A stretch of 33,539 nucleotides of DNA from JBCDGZ01 sp038750655. Its GTDB lineage: Bacteria; Bacteroidota; Bacteroidia; Chitinophagales; Saprospiraceae. Made by a program: the position numbers and the translations under genes. How positions within the stretch are numbered: position 1 is the stretch's first letter; the number at the start of each line of letters is the position of its first letter. The notes under the pieces are model-generated. The model did not search any database and was not told the origin of the DNA. It saw only the letters and a program-made list of their open reading frames with translations. This document shows, in pieces, positions 7,124 through 15,951 of this stretch. Location of the stretch: contig JBCDGZ010000090.1 in assembly GCA_038750655.1 (NCBI GenBank), positions 1-33,539 of the forward strand, given 5' to 3'.

Positions 7124-7936
7124 ATGGGAAAAGTTGTCGCGATTGCCAATCAAAAAGGGGGTGTAGGAAAAACAACTACTGCCATCAACCTTGCGGCCTG
7201 TCTGGCCATTCTGGAAAAGAAGGTGCTGCTGATTGATGCAGACCCGCAAGCCAATGCTACCTCCGGTGTAGGGGTTGATCCAGAAGATGTGGAATTAACC
7301 ATCTATGACTGCATGGTCAACGAGGCCGATCCGAAGGAAGCGGTTATAGAGACGGAGACACCAAATTTATCCCTCATCCCTTCACATATCGATTTGGTCG
7401 GTGCCGAATTGGAGCTGGTTAACCGCTGGCGTCGGGAATATGTTTTTAAAGAAATCATCGAAAAGGTCAAAGATGACTATGACTACGTTTTCATCGACTG
7501 TCTTCCCTCTCTGGGCCTGGTGACCATCAACGGCCTTACGGCGGCAGACTCGGTGCTGATCCCGGTGCAGTGCGAGTTCTTTGCTTTGGAGGGTTTAGGG
7601 AAATTGATGAATACCATCGGACTGGTTAACAAGCAGCTCAATCCAGAACTGGAAGTAGAAGGCATCTTGCTTTCGATGTACGACCGTCGGCTGCGCCTGG
7701 CCAATGAAGTGGTCAGCAATGTCCGCGAATACTTCAAGGATGTGGTTTTCGATACCATCATTCACCGCAATTCTAAAATTGGAGAATCTCCCAATATGCA
7801 CGTTCCTGTAGTGCTTTATGATGCTGCGAGTAAGGGTACGGTCAATTTTCTGAATTTGGCCCGGGAATTTTTGATCAAGAATAAAGATACCATCAAACCG
7901 CATTTCGGCGAAGAGAAACCCAAAAAAGTAGGCTAA
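7124..7936 (+). CDS. parA: ParA/Soj chromosome-partition ATPase
   Basis: 270 residues, the length of chromosomal ParA/Soj without an N-terminal DNA-binding domain. The deviant Walker A motif KGGVGKTTT is at 11-19 with its signature Lys, Walker A' DADPQ at 38-42, and Walker B ending in Asp125 within YVFIDCLPS. It binds the nucleoid as an ATP dimer and is stimulated by ParB, moving the origin region. parB follows after 25 nt. The Lys-rich tail is short. This is a chromosomal rather than plasmid type, judging from its neighbours and the absence of replication genes. Confidence 0.95.
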   Translation: MGKVVAIANQKGGVGKTTTAINLAACLAILEKKVLLIDADPQANATSGVGVDPEDVELTIYDCMVNEADPKEAVIETETPNLSLIPSHIDLVGAELELVNRWRREYVFKEIIEKVKDDYDYVFIDCLPSLGLVTINGLTAADSVLIPVQCEFFALEGLGKLMNTIGLVNKQLNPELEVEGILLSMYDRRLRLANEVVSNVREYFKDVVFDTIIHRNSKIGESPNMHVPVVLYDAASKGTVNFLNLAREFLIKNKDTIKPHFGEEKPKKVG

Positions 7937-7961
7937 TCATCCGACAAATTTTTAACGCAAA

Positions 7962-8861
7962 ATGGCTAAAAAGGTGAAGAAAAAAGAACTAGGCAAAGGC
8001 ATCCGTGCCCTGCTTTCTAATATTGATAAGCAAGTTGAAGAAAATCCCGAGCAGTTGGTCAAAGAGCTGGCCAGCAACACGGCGATGATTAATATCGATA
8101 CCATTGAGGTCAATCCCTTCCAGCCCCGTAAAGAGTTTGAGCAGGGTCCATTGGAAGAATTGTCGGAGTCTATCAAAGTACACGGGCTCATTCAGCCTAT
8201 TACGCTGCGCCGCATGGGGCAGAATCGCTATCAGCTCATCTCCGGGGAACGGCGGCTCCGGGCCTCCCGCATGGCCGGCCTGACCGAAGTGCCCGCCTAT
8301 GTGCGCATCGTCGAAAATGATCAGGAGATGCTGGAAATGGCCCTGATCGAAAATATCCAACGCGAAGACCTCAACGCCGTCGAAGTCGCCTTCACCTACC
8401 AACGCCTTATCGACGAGTGCAAGCTGACCCACGAGAAGCTGTCGGAGCGCGTGGGCAAAAATCGCAGTTCGGTCACCAACTACCTGCGCCTGCTCAAGCT
8501 GCCGCCCGATATTCAACAGGCCCTCAAGCAGCGCAAAATCTCGATGGGGCACGCCCGGGCGCTGGTCGGCGTCGAAGACCTGGCCCTGCAACTGATGCTG
8601 CTCAAGCAAATTACCGATGAAGACCTCTCGGTTCGCGCCGTCGAAGAAATCATCCGCAGCTACAATCAGCCCGCAGGCAAAGCCGCCGCGAAAAGCAAAA
8701 GTAAGCTACCAGCAGAATACCAGAGTGTGCAAGACAACCTACGCCAGTATCTTGGCTCCAAGGTCCTACTGAAGCGCAAAAGCAATGGTGCGGGACAGAT
8801 TGTCATCAACTTTGGTTCTGATGCTGATTTAAACCGCTTGCTCGACCTGATCGAACAGTAA
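7962..8861 (+). CDS. parB: ParB/Spo0J partition protein (CTPase, DNA-binding)
   Basis: 299 residues. Order: a Lys-rich N-terminus with the ParA-interacting LGKGIRALL (10-18); the ParB/Srx domain with NPFQPR (51-56), GERRLRAS (95-102) and ENIQRE (130-135), the residues that bind CTP and form the clamp in this family; a helix-turn-helix about 157-178 (HEKLSERVGKNRSSVTNYL) for parS recognition; GHARAL (186-191); an Ala/Lys linker about 232-245; and a C-terminal dimerisation domain. No classic parS (TGTTTCACGTGAAACA-like) was seen in the window by eye. Confidence 0.95.
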   Translation: MAKKVKKKELGKGIRALLSNIDKQVEENPEQLVKELASNTAMINIDTIEVNPFQPRKEFEQGPLEELSESIKVHGLIQPITLRRMGQNRYQLISGERRLRASRMAGLTEVPAYVRIVENDQEMLEMALIENIQREDLNAVEVAFTYQRLIDECKLTHEKLSERVGKNRSSVTNYLRLLKLPPDIQQALKQRKISMGHARALVGVEDLALQLMLLKQITDEDLSVRAVEEIIRSYNQPAGKAAAKSKSKLPAEYQSVQDNLRQYLGSKVLLKRKSNGAGQIVINFGSDADLNRLLDLIEQ

Positions 8862-8905
8862 GCTGGAGCAGCCAATAAAGACTCCTTTTCATCGTTTTAG
8901 CAATA

Positions 8906-9679
8906 ATGAAATCCTTAGTGTCTTCTCCTTATGCCCAACGCCTTGGCCTTTTTTTGTGTGGCGTGTTCCTGCTGATCGCTCCCAGCTGGTCTCAGGTACC
9001 AGATAGTGTGAAGAATAATAGCGTACTGCCGGTAGAAAGCAGTCCGAAATTGATTGCTCCCGATACCACAACAACTACAGCAACTTTAGATACGATAACA
9101 TCGGCTACTCCCACTCCCAAAGCCAAAAAGCGGGGTTTTATTCGCCGTTTCCTCCGCGATGATTTTCCCAATCCCAAAAAAGCCCTGCTGCTCTCCATCA
9201 TTCCTGGCGGTGGACAGCTCTACAATAGACGTTATATCAAGGCCAGCATTGCCATCGGTGGCATCGCCTGGTCGACTTATTTGATCATTGACAACTCTCG
9301 GCAATACCGACGCTTTCGCGATGCCCACCTTTTCCGCGTTGATGGGGACGACAGTACGATTGATGAGTTTGTGGATGCCGAAGGCAATGAGCGACTGTCG
9401 GCCAATGATTTGCGGCAGTGGAGGGATATTTACCAGAAAAATCGGGAAGTATCGTACATCACGACCATCGGTGTATTTGTCCTGACCGCAGTAGAAGCCT
9501 TCGTCGATGCCCACCTCCGAACCTTCGATGTCAACGAAGACCTGGGGATGCGCCTCAAGCCCAAGCTGGACTGGCTGGCTCCTAATGGTATGTCGAGCAT
9601 CGGTATGGGACTGGTTATCGAAATCGGACCGCGCAAGATTGCCGCCCCCAAGCCCTTTTATGATGCCCAGGCCCCTTAG
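8906..9679 (+). CDS. DUF5683 membrane protein
   Basis: 257 residues. A hydrophobic N-terminal segment (about 12-30) acts as a signal or anchor. It is followed by a Thr/Pro-rich linker (31-72), a basic patch (PKAKKRGFIRRFLRDDF) and the DUF5683 domain from NPKKALLLSIIPGGGQLYNRRYIKA onward, with a second helix around 112-128 and a third around 183-197. The PGGGQ-YNR signature is shared with TM2-like membrane domains. DUF5683 genes are usually found next to parA-parB in Bacteroidota, often with dapB and lepB. The function is unknown. The gene starts 44 nt after parB and 35 nt before the deacetylase gene, consistent with one operon. Confidence 0.88.
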   Translation: MKSLVSSPYAQRLGLFLCGVFLLIAPSWSQVPDSVKNNSVLPVESSPKLIAPDTTTTTATLDTITSATPTPKAKKRGFIRRFLRDDFPNPKKALLLSIIPGGGQLYNRRYIKASIAIGGIAWSTYLIIDNSRQYRRFRDAHLFRVDGDDSTIDEFVDAEGNERLSANDLRQWRDIYQKNREVSYITTIGVFVLTAVEAFVDAHLRTFDVNEDLGMRLKPKLDWLAPNGMSSIGMGLVIEIGPRKIAAPKPFYDAQAP

Positions 9680-9714
9680 GCTTCGGTTATCAACAACTTT
9701 TCTAAGTCAACCCA

Positions 9715-10419
9715 ATGCTCCGAATCGCCATCTTTTTCATTCTGCTGCTGCTCATTGGCCTGCTGCTGCGCCTATACGGCCGGCATCCCGCCCGCGCCTT
9801 TTTCATCGAACCCATCACTCATTTTAGTACTTCTGAACAACAAATTGCGCTCACATTCGACGATGGCCCCTCCCCCAGCCTCACCCCGGCGGTGTTGGAT
9901 TTGCTGGCCAAGTACCAGCTCAAGGCCACCTTTTTTGTGAATGGCAATAAATTGGAGGCCTCCCCAGCGATTGCTCGACGGGCGGTGGCCGAAGGCCATC
10001 AGCTGGCCAATCATACCTACGCGCACGATCGCATGGTCTTCCAGTCCCCTGCCTTTATGGAGGCCGATTTGCGGCGGACGGATAGCCTGGTGGGCCGGAG
10101 CGGCGAGCAAGCCTTGTCCTACTTCCGGCCTCCCTTTGGTGATAAGTTTGTGGTGTTGCCGCTGGTACTGCGGCGGCTAGGTAAACCTTGTGTTAATTGG
10201 AATGTTGAGCCGGAGGCGCAGTACGAAGCACCTTTTCAAAAAGAACAATTCGTCCAGCAAACCCTAGCGGCCTGCCAACCCGGTTCGATCATTTTACTGC
10301 ACGACGGCTGGGCCATCGACGAGCCCGCGTTTTTAGCCGGTGTAGATGAAATTCTAAAACAGCTTAAACAAAAAGGCTATTCTTTTGTAAGAATTAAGGA
10401 TGTCGTTGCCGCTCAATAA
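9715..10419 (+). CDS. Membrane-anchored NodB-type polysaccharide deacetylase
   Basis: 234 residues with an N-terminal membrane anchor (5-20). All five NodB motifs can be found: TFDDGPS (47-53, catalytic base and metal Asp), HTYAH (100-104, metal His pair), RPPFGD (138-143), the NWNVEPEAQ region (151-159, Glu where many relatives have Asp) and LLHDG (194-198). These carbohydrate-esterase family 4 proteins remove N-acetyl groups from chitin-like, peptidoglycan or exopolysaccharide chains outside the inner membrane. The exact polymer cannot be predicted. Being the fourth gene after parA-parB-DUF5683, it suggests a cell-wall role, but that is inference. Confidence 0.9.
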   Translation: MLRIAIFFILLLLIGLLLRLYGRHPARAFFIEPITHFSTSEQQIALTFDDGPSPSLTPAVLDLLAKYQLKATFFVNGNKLEASPAIARRAVAEGHQLANHTYAHDRMVFQSPAFMEADLRRTDSLVGRSGEQALSYFRPPFGDKFVVLPLVLRRLGKPCVNWNVEPEAQYEAPFQKEQFVQQTLAACQPGSIILLHDGWAIDEPAFLAGVDEILKQLKQKGYSFVRIKDVVAAQ

Positions 10420-10449
10420 CGACACATTCCCACAAACGATCTAAACTTA

Positions 10450-11367
10450 ATGTTCATGAAATATTTGTCCCTATTCCTTAGTCTTCTGTTCTTAAGCCTT
10501 TCAGCTTGCACAACAGATACCCCCGCTGAACAGCCAACAGAAACGCCTCGGGCAACGTCGGTCCATGCCCCGCTCGATCCATTTGCCGATTACTGGTACC
10601 AGGGTAAGGCCGAACTAAGCAGCTTTGATCTGCAACAATCGCGCTACGGAGAACTGCACGAAGGGGAAGCCGTTCTGATCTTTGTTACCGAAGATTTTTC
10701 CAAATCCAAACAAGTCAAGCTAGACTACCCTTCCCGCGCTGGAAAGGATAAGGTGGGTATTATGAAGTTAAATTTTACCCGAAAGTTCAATACCGGCATT
10801 TACCCCTACTCCACTATGCAGTCCATTTTCACCCCAACCGACCTCAAACAATATCCGCATAGCCTCAAGGTCAGTACTTCTTCGCAAGAGTGGTGCGGAC
10901 ATACTTATATGCAGCTCAATTCGGAGAAAGATCAATGGCGAGTCGCCCATAATTCCTACTTCGAAGCCGAAGGCGATCGCGATTTCAAGCTGGATAAGGT
11001 GATGTTAGAAGATGAAATCTGGAACCGCATTCGCATTAATCCATCCAGCCTACCTACGGGTGAAATTAAGGCCATTCCCTCTACCCTCTTTACCCGCCTC
11101 AAGCATACCCCCTTTCGGGTCATGAATGCCCAGGCCAAGATGGGTAATGCTGGCAAAGTTGGCCTCTACGAAATTTACTATCCAGAACTGAAACGGACCC
11201 TACGGATTCAATTTCAAAAGTCCTTTCCTCACGAAATTCTGGGATGGGAAGAAGAAGATGGCCGTTTAACCACTAAGGCCACCCGGAAGCAATCAATGCA
11301 GTTGGATTACTGGAATAAGAATCGCAGCTCGGATGCTCCTTTGCGGGCAGAATTGGGCCTAGACTAG
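10450..11367 (+). CDS. Lipoprotein of the Bacteroidota 'YWYxGKAE' family
   Basis: 305 residues with a lipoprotein signal: hydrophobic core then LSAC with the lipid-acceptor Cys20. Two close ATGs (10450 and 10456) are possible starts. The mature part begins DPFADYWYQGKAELSSFDL and contains GELHEGEAVLIFVTEDFS, KKFNTGIYPYS-like and SQEWCGHTYMQLN segments. From memory, proteins of this sort are widespread in Bacteroidota and are often labelled 'septum formation inhibitor Maf' by automatic pipelines, although they show none of the Maf nucleotide-pyrophosphatase motifs. I therefore call it only a conserved lipoprotein of unknown function. It is the last gene of the parA run, 30 nt after the deacetylase gene. 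Confidence 0.8.
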   Translation: MFMKYLSLFLSLLFLSLSACTTDTPAEQPTETPRATSVHAPLDPFADYWYQGKAELSSFDLQQSRYGELHEGEAVLIFVTEDFSKSKQVKLDYPSRAGKDKVGIMKLNFTRKFNTGIYPYSTMQSIFTPTDLKQYPHSLKVSTSSQEWCGHTYMQLNSEKDQWRVAHNSYFEAEGDRDFKLDKVMLEDEIWNRIRINPSSLPTGEIKAIPSTLFTRLKHTPFRVMNAQAKMGNAGKVGLYEIYYPELKRTLRIQFQKSFPHEILGWEEEDGRLTTKATRKQSMQLDYWNKNRSSDAPLRAELGLD

Positions 11368-11379
11368 GCACCACGGCTT

Positions 11380-11445
11380 GTTTTTGTGCTCTCGACAAGA
11401 TTAGTTAGATTTGTAAGCAGCTAATCGGTCGAACAGCACAAAAAC
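11380..11445. repeat. 66-nt imperfect palindrome enclosing a promoter
   Basis: Two 25-nt arms flank a 16-nt centre. GTTTTTGTGCT (11380-11390) pairs perfectly with AGCACAAAAAC (11435-11445). GATTAG (11399-11404) pairs with CTAATC (11421-11426). Between them TCGAC pairs with GTCGA with a one-base offset. About 22 of 25 positions can pair. It starts 13 nt after the lipoprotein gene and ends 6 nt before the next ATG. The -7 box of the promoter lies in the loop. Confidence 0.75.
11383..11413 (+). promoter_or_regulatory. Bacteroidota-type promoter (TTTG-N19-TAGATTTG)
   Basis: TTTG at 11383-11386 and TAGATTTG at 11406-11413 match the known -33 and -7 elements with exactly 19 nt between them. A start near 11420 would leave a leader of about 30 nt before the ATG at 11452. 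This is the best-matching promoter in the window. Confidence 0.7.
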
Positions 11446-11451
11446 ACCAAC

Positions 11452-14400
11452 ATGAAATCTATCTTTAGTACCTTCCTGCTGATCATCAGCACGCTCGTAT
11501 TGTATGGGCAGCAAACACCAACCACTACTGCCCCTCAATCCATACGTAGCGCATACCCCAGTCCTCAATATCCAGATTACTTCAAGGTCATACCGCCGCT
11601 GGATGCAGAGACGCCAGAATGGGCGAAAAAGATGTACGCCTACGCCCCTAACGTCTTCGAGGTAGATTTTCTCTACGACCTATACTATCAGACGCACGAG
11701 TTTTCAAAAACCATTCATACCCAAAACTACAAACACTGGCGACGGCAAATCCGAGATTTGGTCAATGATCAGGGCCTTATTGAACCGCCAACTCGACAAG
11801 AAGAGGAGCTGCATTTTCGCTTGCTTCGGCAAAAGAAACAGGCACCAGCTCAGCAACGGGCCGCCAACTGGGTCAGTCTGGGCCCCGTAGAAACCTATCT
11901 GAATGGTACCACTACCCCCACTTCTCACCAAGTCAACGTTTACGCCCTCGATCAATCGGCCAGTAATCCGGATGTGCTTTATGCGGGTACCGAAGGAGGT
12001 GGAGTATTCAAAACGACTGACCGGGGACTGAACTGGAATTTGGTTTCTAAAAATGAGGTTTTCTCTGGTGGAATGTCAGCAGTGAAGATTCATCCGACGA
12101 ATGACAATGTTGTGTTTGTTACGGGAAATAGCCGGATTTACAAGAGTACGGACGGTGGCAGCACCTGGGCCGAGTCGCTATTTATGAATGCGACGGGCTA
12201 CGAGGTTAAATTTCATCCTAGCCAACCAGATACGGTTTTTTGTGCGGCCTCTAATGGACTTTATCGCAGCTATAACGGTGGGGCGAACTGGACGACGGTC
12301 TTCAACGACCGCTGCTGGGACATCGACTTTCATCCGACCAATCCTGATACGGTTTATCTGCTCAAGAGTAATGATGCACTGGTCCGTTCCGAGTTTTTCC
12401 TTTCTGCCAATGAGGGGGTCAACTGGACGCTTAAGGATAATGGTTGGTACAGCCCTGCCGATGCGGCCAACGCCAGCAACTCGGGCGGGAAAATTGCCGT
12501 GACCGCCGCCGCTCCTTCCATGATCTACGTCGCCCTGATCGGGGCCAGCAAAGCCAATGACAACGGCTGGATCGGCGTCTACCGCAGTACCGACCGCGCC
12601 GAAACCTGGGTTAATCCTGTCGGTCAGGACGGCGGTCCCTACAACAGCGTCAATGTCACCCCCTGGAATGTGGCGGCCTACACCAGCGGCTACCACCAGG
12701 GCTTCTACAACTTCGATCTGGAAGTGTCAGACATCAACCCGGCCAAAATCTGGATCGGCACCGTTCGGCTCAGCGAATCTTCCGATAGTGCTAAAACCTT
12801 TACTGCTATCGGAGCGGCCAATAGCCAGCGCCTGTCCGATATGCACGCCGATATTCAGGATATTGAGGTCAATGGCAATGATGTTTGGGTGGCCAACGAT
12901 GGAGGAATCAATTATTCCAATGATGAGCTGATGAGCCATAGTTCACGCAAAAAAAATATCATTGGCTCCGATTTTTGGGGCTTCGGCTCGGGCTGGAATG
13001 AGGATGTGCTAGTAGGCGGTAAATACCACAATGGCAACAGCGCTTATTATCAAACTTACGGTACGGGGCTTTACCATCACGTTGGAGGCGTTGAAGAGGC
13101 GACCGGCTATGTGAATCCCATTGACAGTCGTAAATCTTATTTCAATCAATACTGGTCGGGAGGACTGATTGCCAAGTCGATCCCGGATGCGTTGGGAGGG
13201 AGTACGGTGGAATACGGGGTGGTTTCCTCTTTGATTCCGAATGAGAGTTATGTAGAATCCAGTTCGAGTGGATTGTACTTTGATCCGCGTTACGCTAATC
13301 ATGTGTACCAGGGCAATGGCAGCCATATTTACAAGTCTGTAGATGGTGGGGCTAGCTATACTTCTTTGCACGACTTTGGGAGTACTGGGAAAGTCTTTGA
13401 AATCGCGATCGCTCGTAGTAATCCGGAGGTGATCTACTGCGTCTTTCAGCCGGGAGGCGGATATTGGGATTGGGTGGAAATTCATCGTACGACCGATGGT
13501 GGGCAGACTTGGGCGATGCTGACGACAGTACCTGCTTCTAGCCGCTGGCGGATGGAAATTACGGTTAATCCCAGTAATGCGGATGAGCTTTGGGTGGCGG
13601 CCAATGCGGCGGGCGATGGCTCGAAGGTTTTTAGTACGAGTGATGGTGGAGCCAGTTGGGTAAATCGTACGACCAGCGCCCTGAATGGCGAACGCACTAA
13701 AGATATTTGCTTTCAAGCGGGTACCGACTTGGTCTATTTGGCGACGAACGAAAATGTCTATTATTGGGATTCAGGGAGTAGCAGTTGGATGGATTTTGGA
13801 AATGGATTGCCAATGATTGTCAGTTCGCTGGAAATGCGGCCGTTTTACCGGGATAATAAGTTGCGATTGGCCACCTACGGCCGGGGCATCTGGGAGTCCA
13901 CGATGCAAGTCCCCTCCGCTCCTATCGCTCAACCCATCACCTACGCCGACTCGGTGTATTGCCGCCGGGATACGGTACAGTTCGACTGTTACTCGGTGCT
14001 GAATCACAACGGGGCCAGCTGGCAATGGGCTTTTAATCCTGCTCCGCTCTACGTCAGTTCGACTAGCGTACGCAATCCAAGGGTGCTCTTCGCTGAAGGC
14101 TCCTATGATGTGACGCTGACGGTGACCGACGGCAACGGCCAGAGTGATACGAAGACCGTTAGTCATATGGTCACTATGCTCAGTCGCTGCGAAGCGGATA
14201 CGGTGGCGGGCCGAGCCTTGTTGTGTTCCAATAGTGGTGATTATGCGCAGCTTCCTACGATGGACTTGAGTACCAATACGCTGACCATCAGCGCCTGGGT
14301 GAAGCCGGAGGGCCTTCAGCCCGATTACTCAGGCATTGTTATGAATGATGGTACGGCCGCCGGGTTCAACTTCGCGCAGGGCAACAATACCCTAGCCTAC

Positions 14401-15951
14401 CACTGGCCCGGCGGTGCCTGGTGGTGGAACAGCGGCCTGGTCGTCCCCGCCGACGAATGGTCGCACGTCGCCATGGTGGCTACCCCCACCTCTATGACCC
14501 TCTACCTCAACGGCATTCCCGCCACCCACACCACTACCCTCAACAGCGTCGATCTAAGCACCATGAAAATCGGTAGCTACCAAGGCTGGGGCAGCCGCAA
14601 CTTCAAAGGTCACCTCGACGAGGTCTGCATCTGGGACCGCGCCCTGAACCAGGATGAAATCAGAGCCCTTCGCCATCTGACCAAAAAACACATCCTCCCC
14701 ACTGATCCCAACTTGATCGCCTACTACCAATTCAACGCGCCCTCCGGGGCTGCACTGGATCGAGTCGGCAACCGCCACGCCACCCTCAGTGGAGGCTCCT
14801 CCCGCGCTCCATCGACCGCCCCCGTCGGCGGCGGCACCAGCCAGCGAATGACCATCACTAGCGGCGGCGTTTACAACTTCACCAATACTGGGCTCACACT
14901 GGGCTTCCCGGCCTCTGGCACCTACCCCAACGGCGAGCTGGTCGTCAGCCGCCTCCACGTCCTCCCCAACAGTACCCCGAATAACAAAGAAATTGTGGAT
15001 GACCATTATTGGATCATCAATAACTATGGCAGTAACAGCACCTTCAGTCCACTGGACAGTATTACCTTCAACAGCTTAGGAACGATCGGGGCATTGGATG
15101 CGCCGGTAAGCACCCAATTTTTACTATACAAAAGGGCCTCGAATGCTGATGGAACGAACTGGACCACCGTAGATAAAGCAGAAGAGGCCCGGGGGAGCGG
15201 GCAGCTTCACTTTGGCGCCGATAATGGCCTGAATAGCTTTAGTCAGCTGGCCCTCAGTGACTTCCGAGGCGTAGAGCTGAATGCCAAAGTCTTTCTCCAA
15301 GGTCCCTACGATAATGGCTTTATGAAGGATGACCTGCGCAGCGCCAACGTACTGCCTCTACAGGAACCATATACCGCCCTGGGCTTCACCCACCTCAATG
15401 GCGGTGGCAGCGAGACCTGCCCCACCAGCGTACTGAGTAATAGCAGCAACGATGCCATCGTAGACTGGGTCTTTCTGGAACTGCGCTCCAGCAGCGACTC
15501 TAGCCAGGTGCGCTACACCCGCTCGGCCCTCCTCCAAAAGGACGGCGACATCGTAGACATCGACGGCAGTTCGGCCCTCCTCTTCGATCAGGCCCTCCCC
15601 GGCGACTATTTTTTGAGTATCCACCACCGCAATCACCTGGGCCTGATGACGGCGAATCGCTATACCCTATCGGCAAATCCTACTACCATTGATCTAAGGA
15701 GTAATATTGCTGCGATCTTCAAAGGCAGCCTTGGTGCAGCTACGCTAGGGGGCGGACACTTCGGTTTATTGAGCGGAGATGTGAATGGCAACCAGCAGGT
15801 GCAGAATACAGATGTTAATAGTATCTTACAGGAAATCGGCTTGTCAGGATATCTACGTAGCGATTTAGATATGAACAATCAGGTGCAGAATGCGGAGTTG
15901 CAGCTGCAGTTGATTCCTAATGTTGGGAAGGGATCGCAGGTGCCGAATTAA
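11452..15951 (+). CDS. Giant secreted Asp-box propeller protein with PKD, LamG and dockerin-like modules
   Basis: 1,499 residues. Signal peptide 1-20 (cleavage near LYGQ). A helical N-region is followed by at least eight Asp-box (BNR) units of the S-x-D-x-G-x-x-W type, for example FKTTDRGLNWNLV, YKSTDGGSTWAES, YRSYNGGANWTTV, HRTTDGGQTWAML and FSTSDGGASWVNR. These form sortilin/VPS10-like propellers over about 170-810. A PKD-like domain follows (about 832-905, with YDVTLTVTDGNG). Then a concanavalin-type LamG domain (about 919-1080, with ISAWVKPEG and GHLDEVCIWDRAL), a long beta-rich region, and a dockerin-like pair of calcium loops at the end (GDVNGNQQVQNTD and SDLDMNNQVQNAE, about 1441-1499). 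No T9SS tail and no sialidase catalytic arginines are evident. It is probably an extracellular adhesin or binding protein. Confidence 0.85.
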   Translation: MKSIFSTFLLIISTLVLYGQQTPTTTAPQSIRSAYPSPQYPDYFKVIPPLDAETPEWAKKMYAYAPNVFEVDFLYDLYYQTHEFSKTIHTQNYKHWRRQIRDLVNDQGLIEPPTRQEEELHFRLLRQKKQAPAQQRAANWVSLGPVETYLNGTTTPTSHQVNVYALDQSASNPDVLYAGTEGGGVFKTTDRGLNWNLVSKNEVFSGGMSAVKIHPTNDNVVFVTGNSRIYKSTDGGSTWAESLFMNATGYEVKFHPSQPDTVFCAASNGLYRSYNGGANWTTVFNDRCWDIDFHPTNPDTVYLLKSNDALVRSEFFLSANEGVNWTLKDNGWYSPADAANASNSGGKIAVTAAAPSMIYVALIGASKANDNGWIGVYRSTDRAETWVNPVGQDGGPYNSVNVTPWNVAAYTSGYHQGFYNFDLEVSDINPAKIWIGTVRLSESSDSAKTFTAIGAANSQRLSDMHADIQDIEVNGNDVWVANDGGINYSNDELMSHSSRKKNIIGSDFWGFGSGWNEDVLVGGKYHNGNSAYYQTYGTGLYHHVGGVEEATGYVNPIDSRKSYFNQYWSGGLIAKSIPDALGGSTVEYGVVSSLIPNESYVESSSSGLYFDPRYANHVYQGNGSHIYKSVDGGASYTSLHDFGSTGKVFEIAIARSNPEVIYCVFQPGGGYWDWVEIHRTTDGGQTWAMLTTVPASSRWRMEITVNPSNADELWVAANAAGDGSKVFSTSDGGASWVNRTTSALNGERTKDICFQAGTDLVYLATNENVYYWDSGSSSWMDFGNGLPMIVSSLEMRPFYRDNKLRLATYGRGIWESTMQVPSAPIAQPITYADSVYCRRDTVQFDCYSVLNHNGASWQWAFNPAPLYVSSTSVRNPRVLFAEGSYDVTLTVTDGNGQSDTKTVSHMVTMLSRCEADTVAGRALLCSNSGDYAQLPTMDLSTNTLTISAWVKPEGLQPDYSGIVMNDGTAAGFNFAQGNNTLAYHWPGGAWWWNSGLVVPADEWSHVAMVATPTSMTLYLNGIPATHTTTLNSVDLSTMKIGSYQGWGSRNFKGHLDEVCIWDRALNQDEIRALRHLTKKHILPTDPNLIAYYQFNAPSGAALDRVGNRHATLSGGSSRAPSTAPVGGGTSQRMTITSGGVYNFTNTGLTLGFPASGTYPNGELVVSRLHVLPNSTPNNKEIVDDHYWIINNYGSNSTFSPLDSITFNSLGTIGALDAPVSTQFLLYKRASNADGTNWTTVDKAEEARGSGQLHFGADNGLNSFSQLALSDFRGVELNAKVFLQGPYDNGFMKDDLRSANVLPLQEPYTALGFTHLNGGGSETCPTSVLSNSSNDAIVDWVFLELRSSSDSSQVRYTRSALLQKDGDIVDIDGSSALLFDQALPGDYFLSIHHRNHLGLMTANRYTLSANPTTIDLRSNIAAIFKGSLGAATLGGGHFGLLSGDVNGNQQVQNTDVNSILQEIGLSGYLRSDLDMNNQVQNAELQLQLIPNVGKGSQVPN

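Noticed and set aside
8417..8620. Alternate frames inside parB and the other G/C-rich genes
   Set aside because: Shadows caused by C-ending codons; they lack motifs and lie wholly inside well-identified genes.
6920..8861. A classic parS site near parAB
   Set aside because: No TGTTTCACGTGAAACA-like 16-mer was found by eye; the TCGCAACTTG inverted repeat is not itself palindromic, so calling it parS would be speculation.
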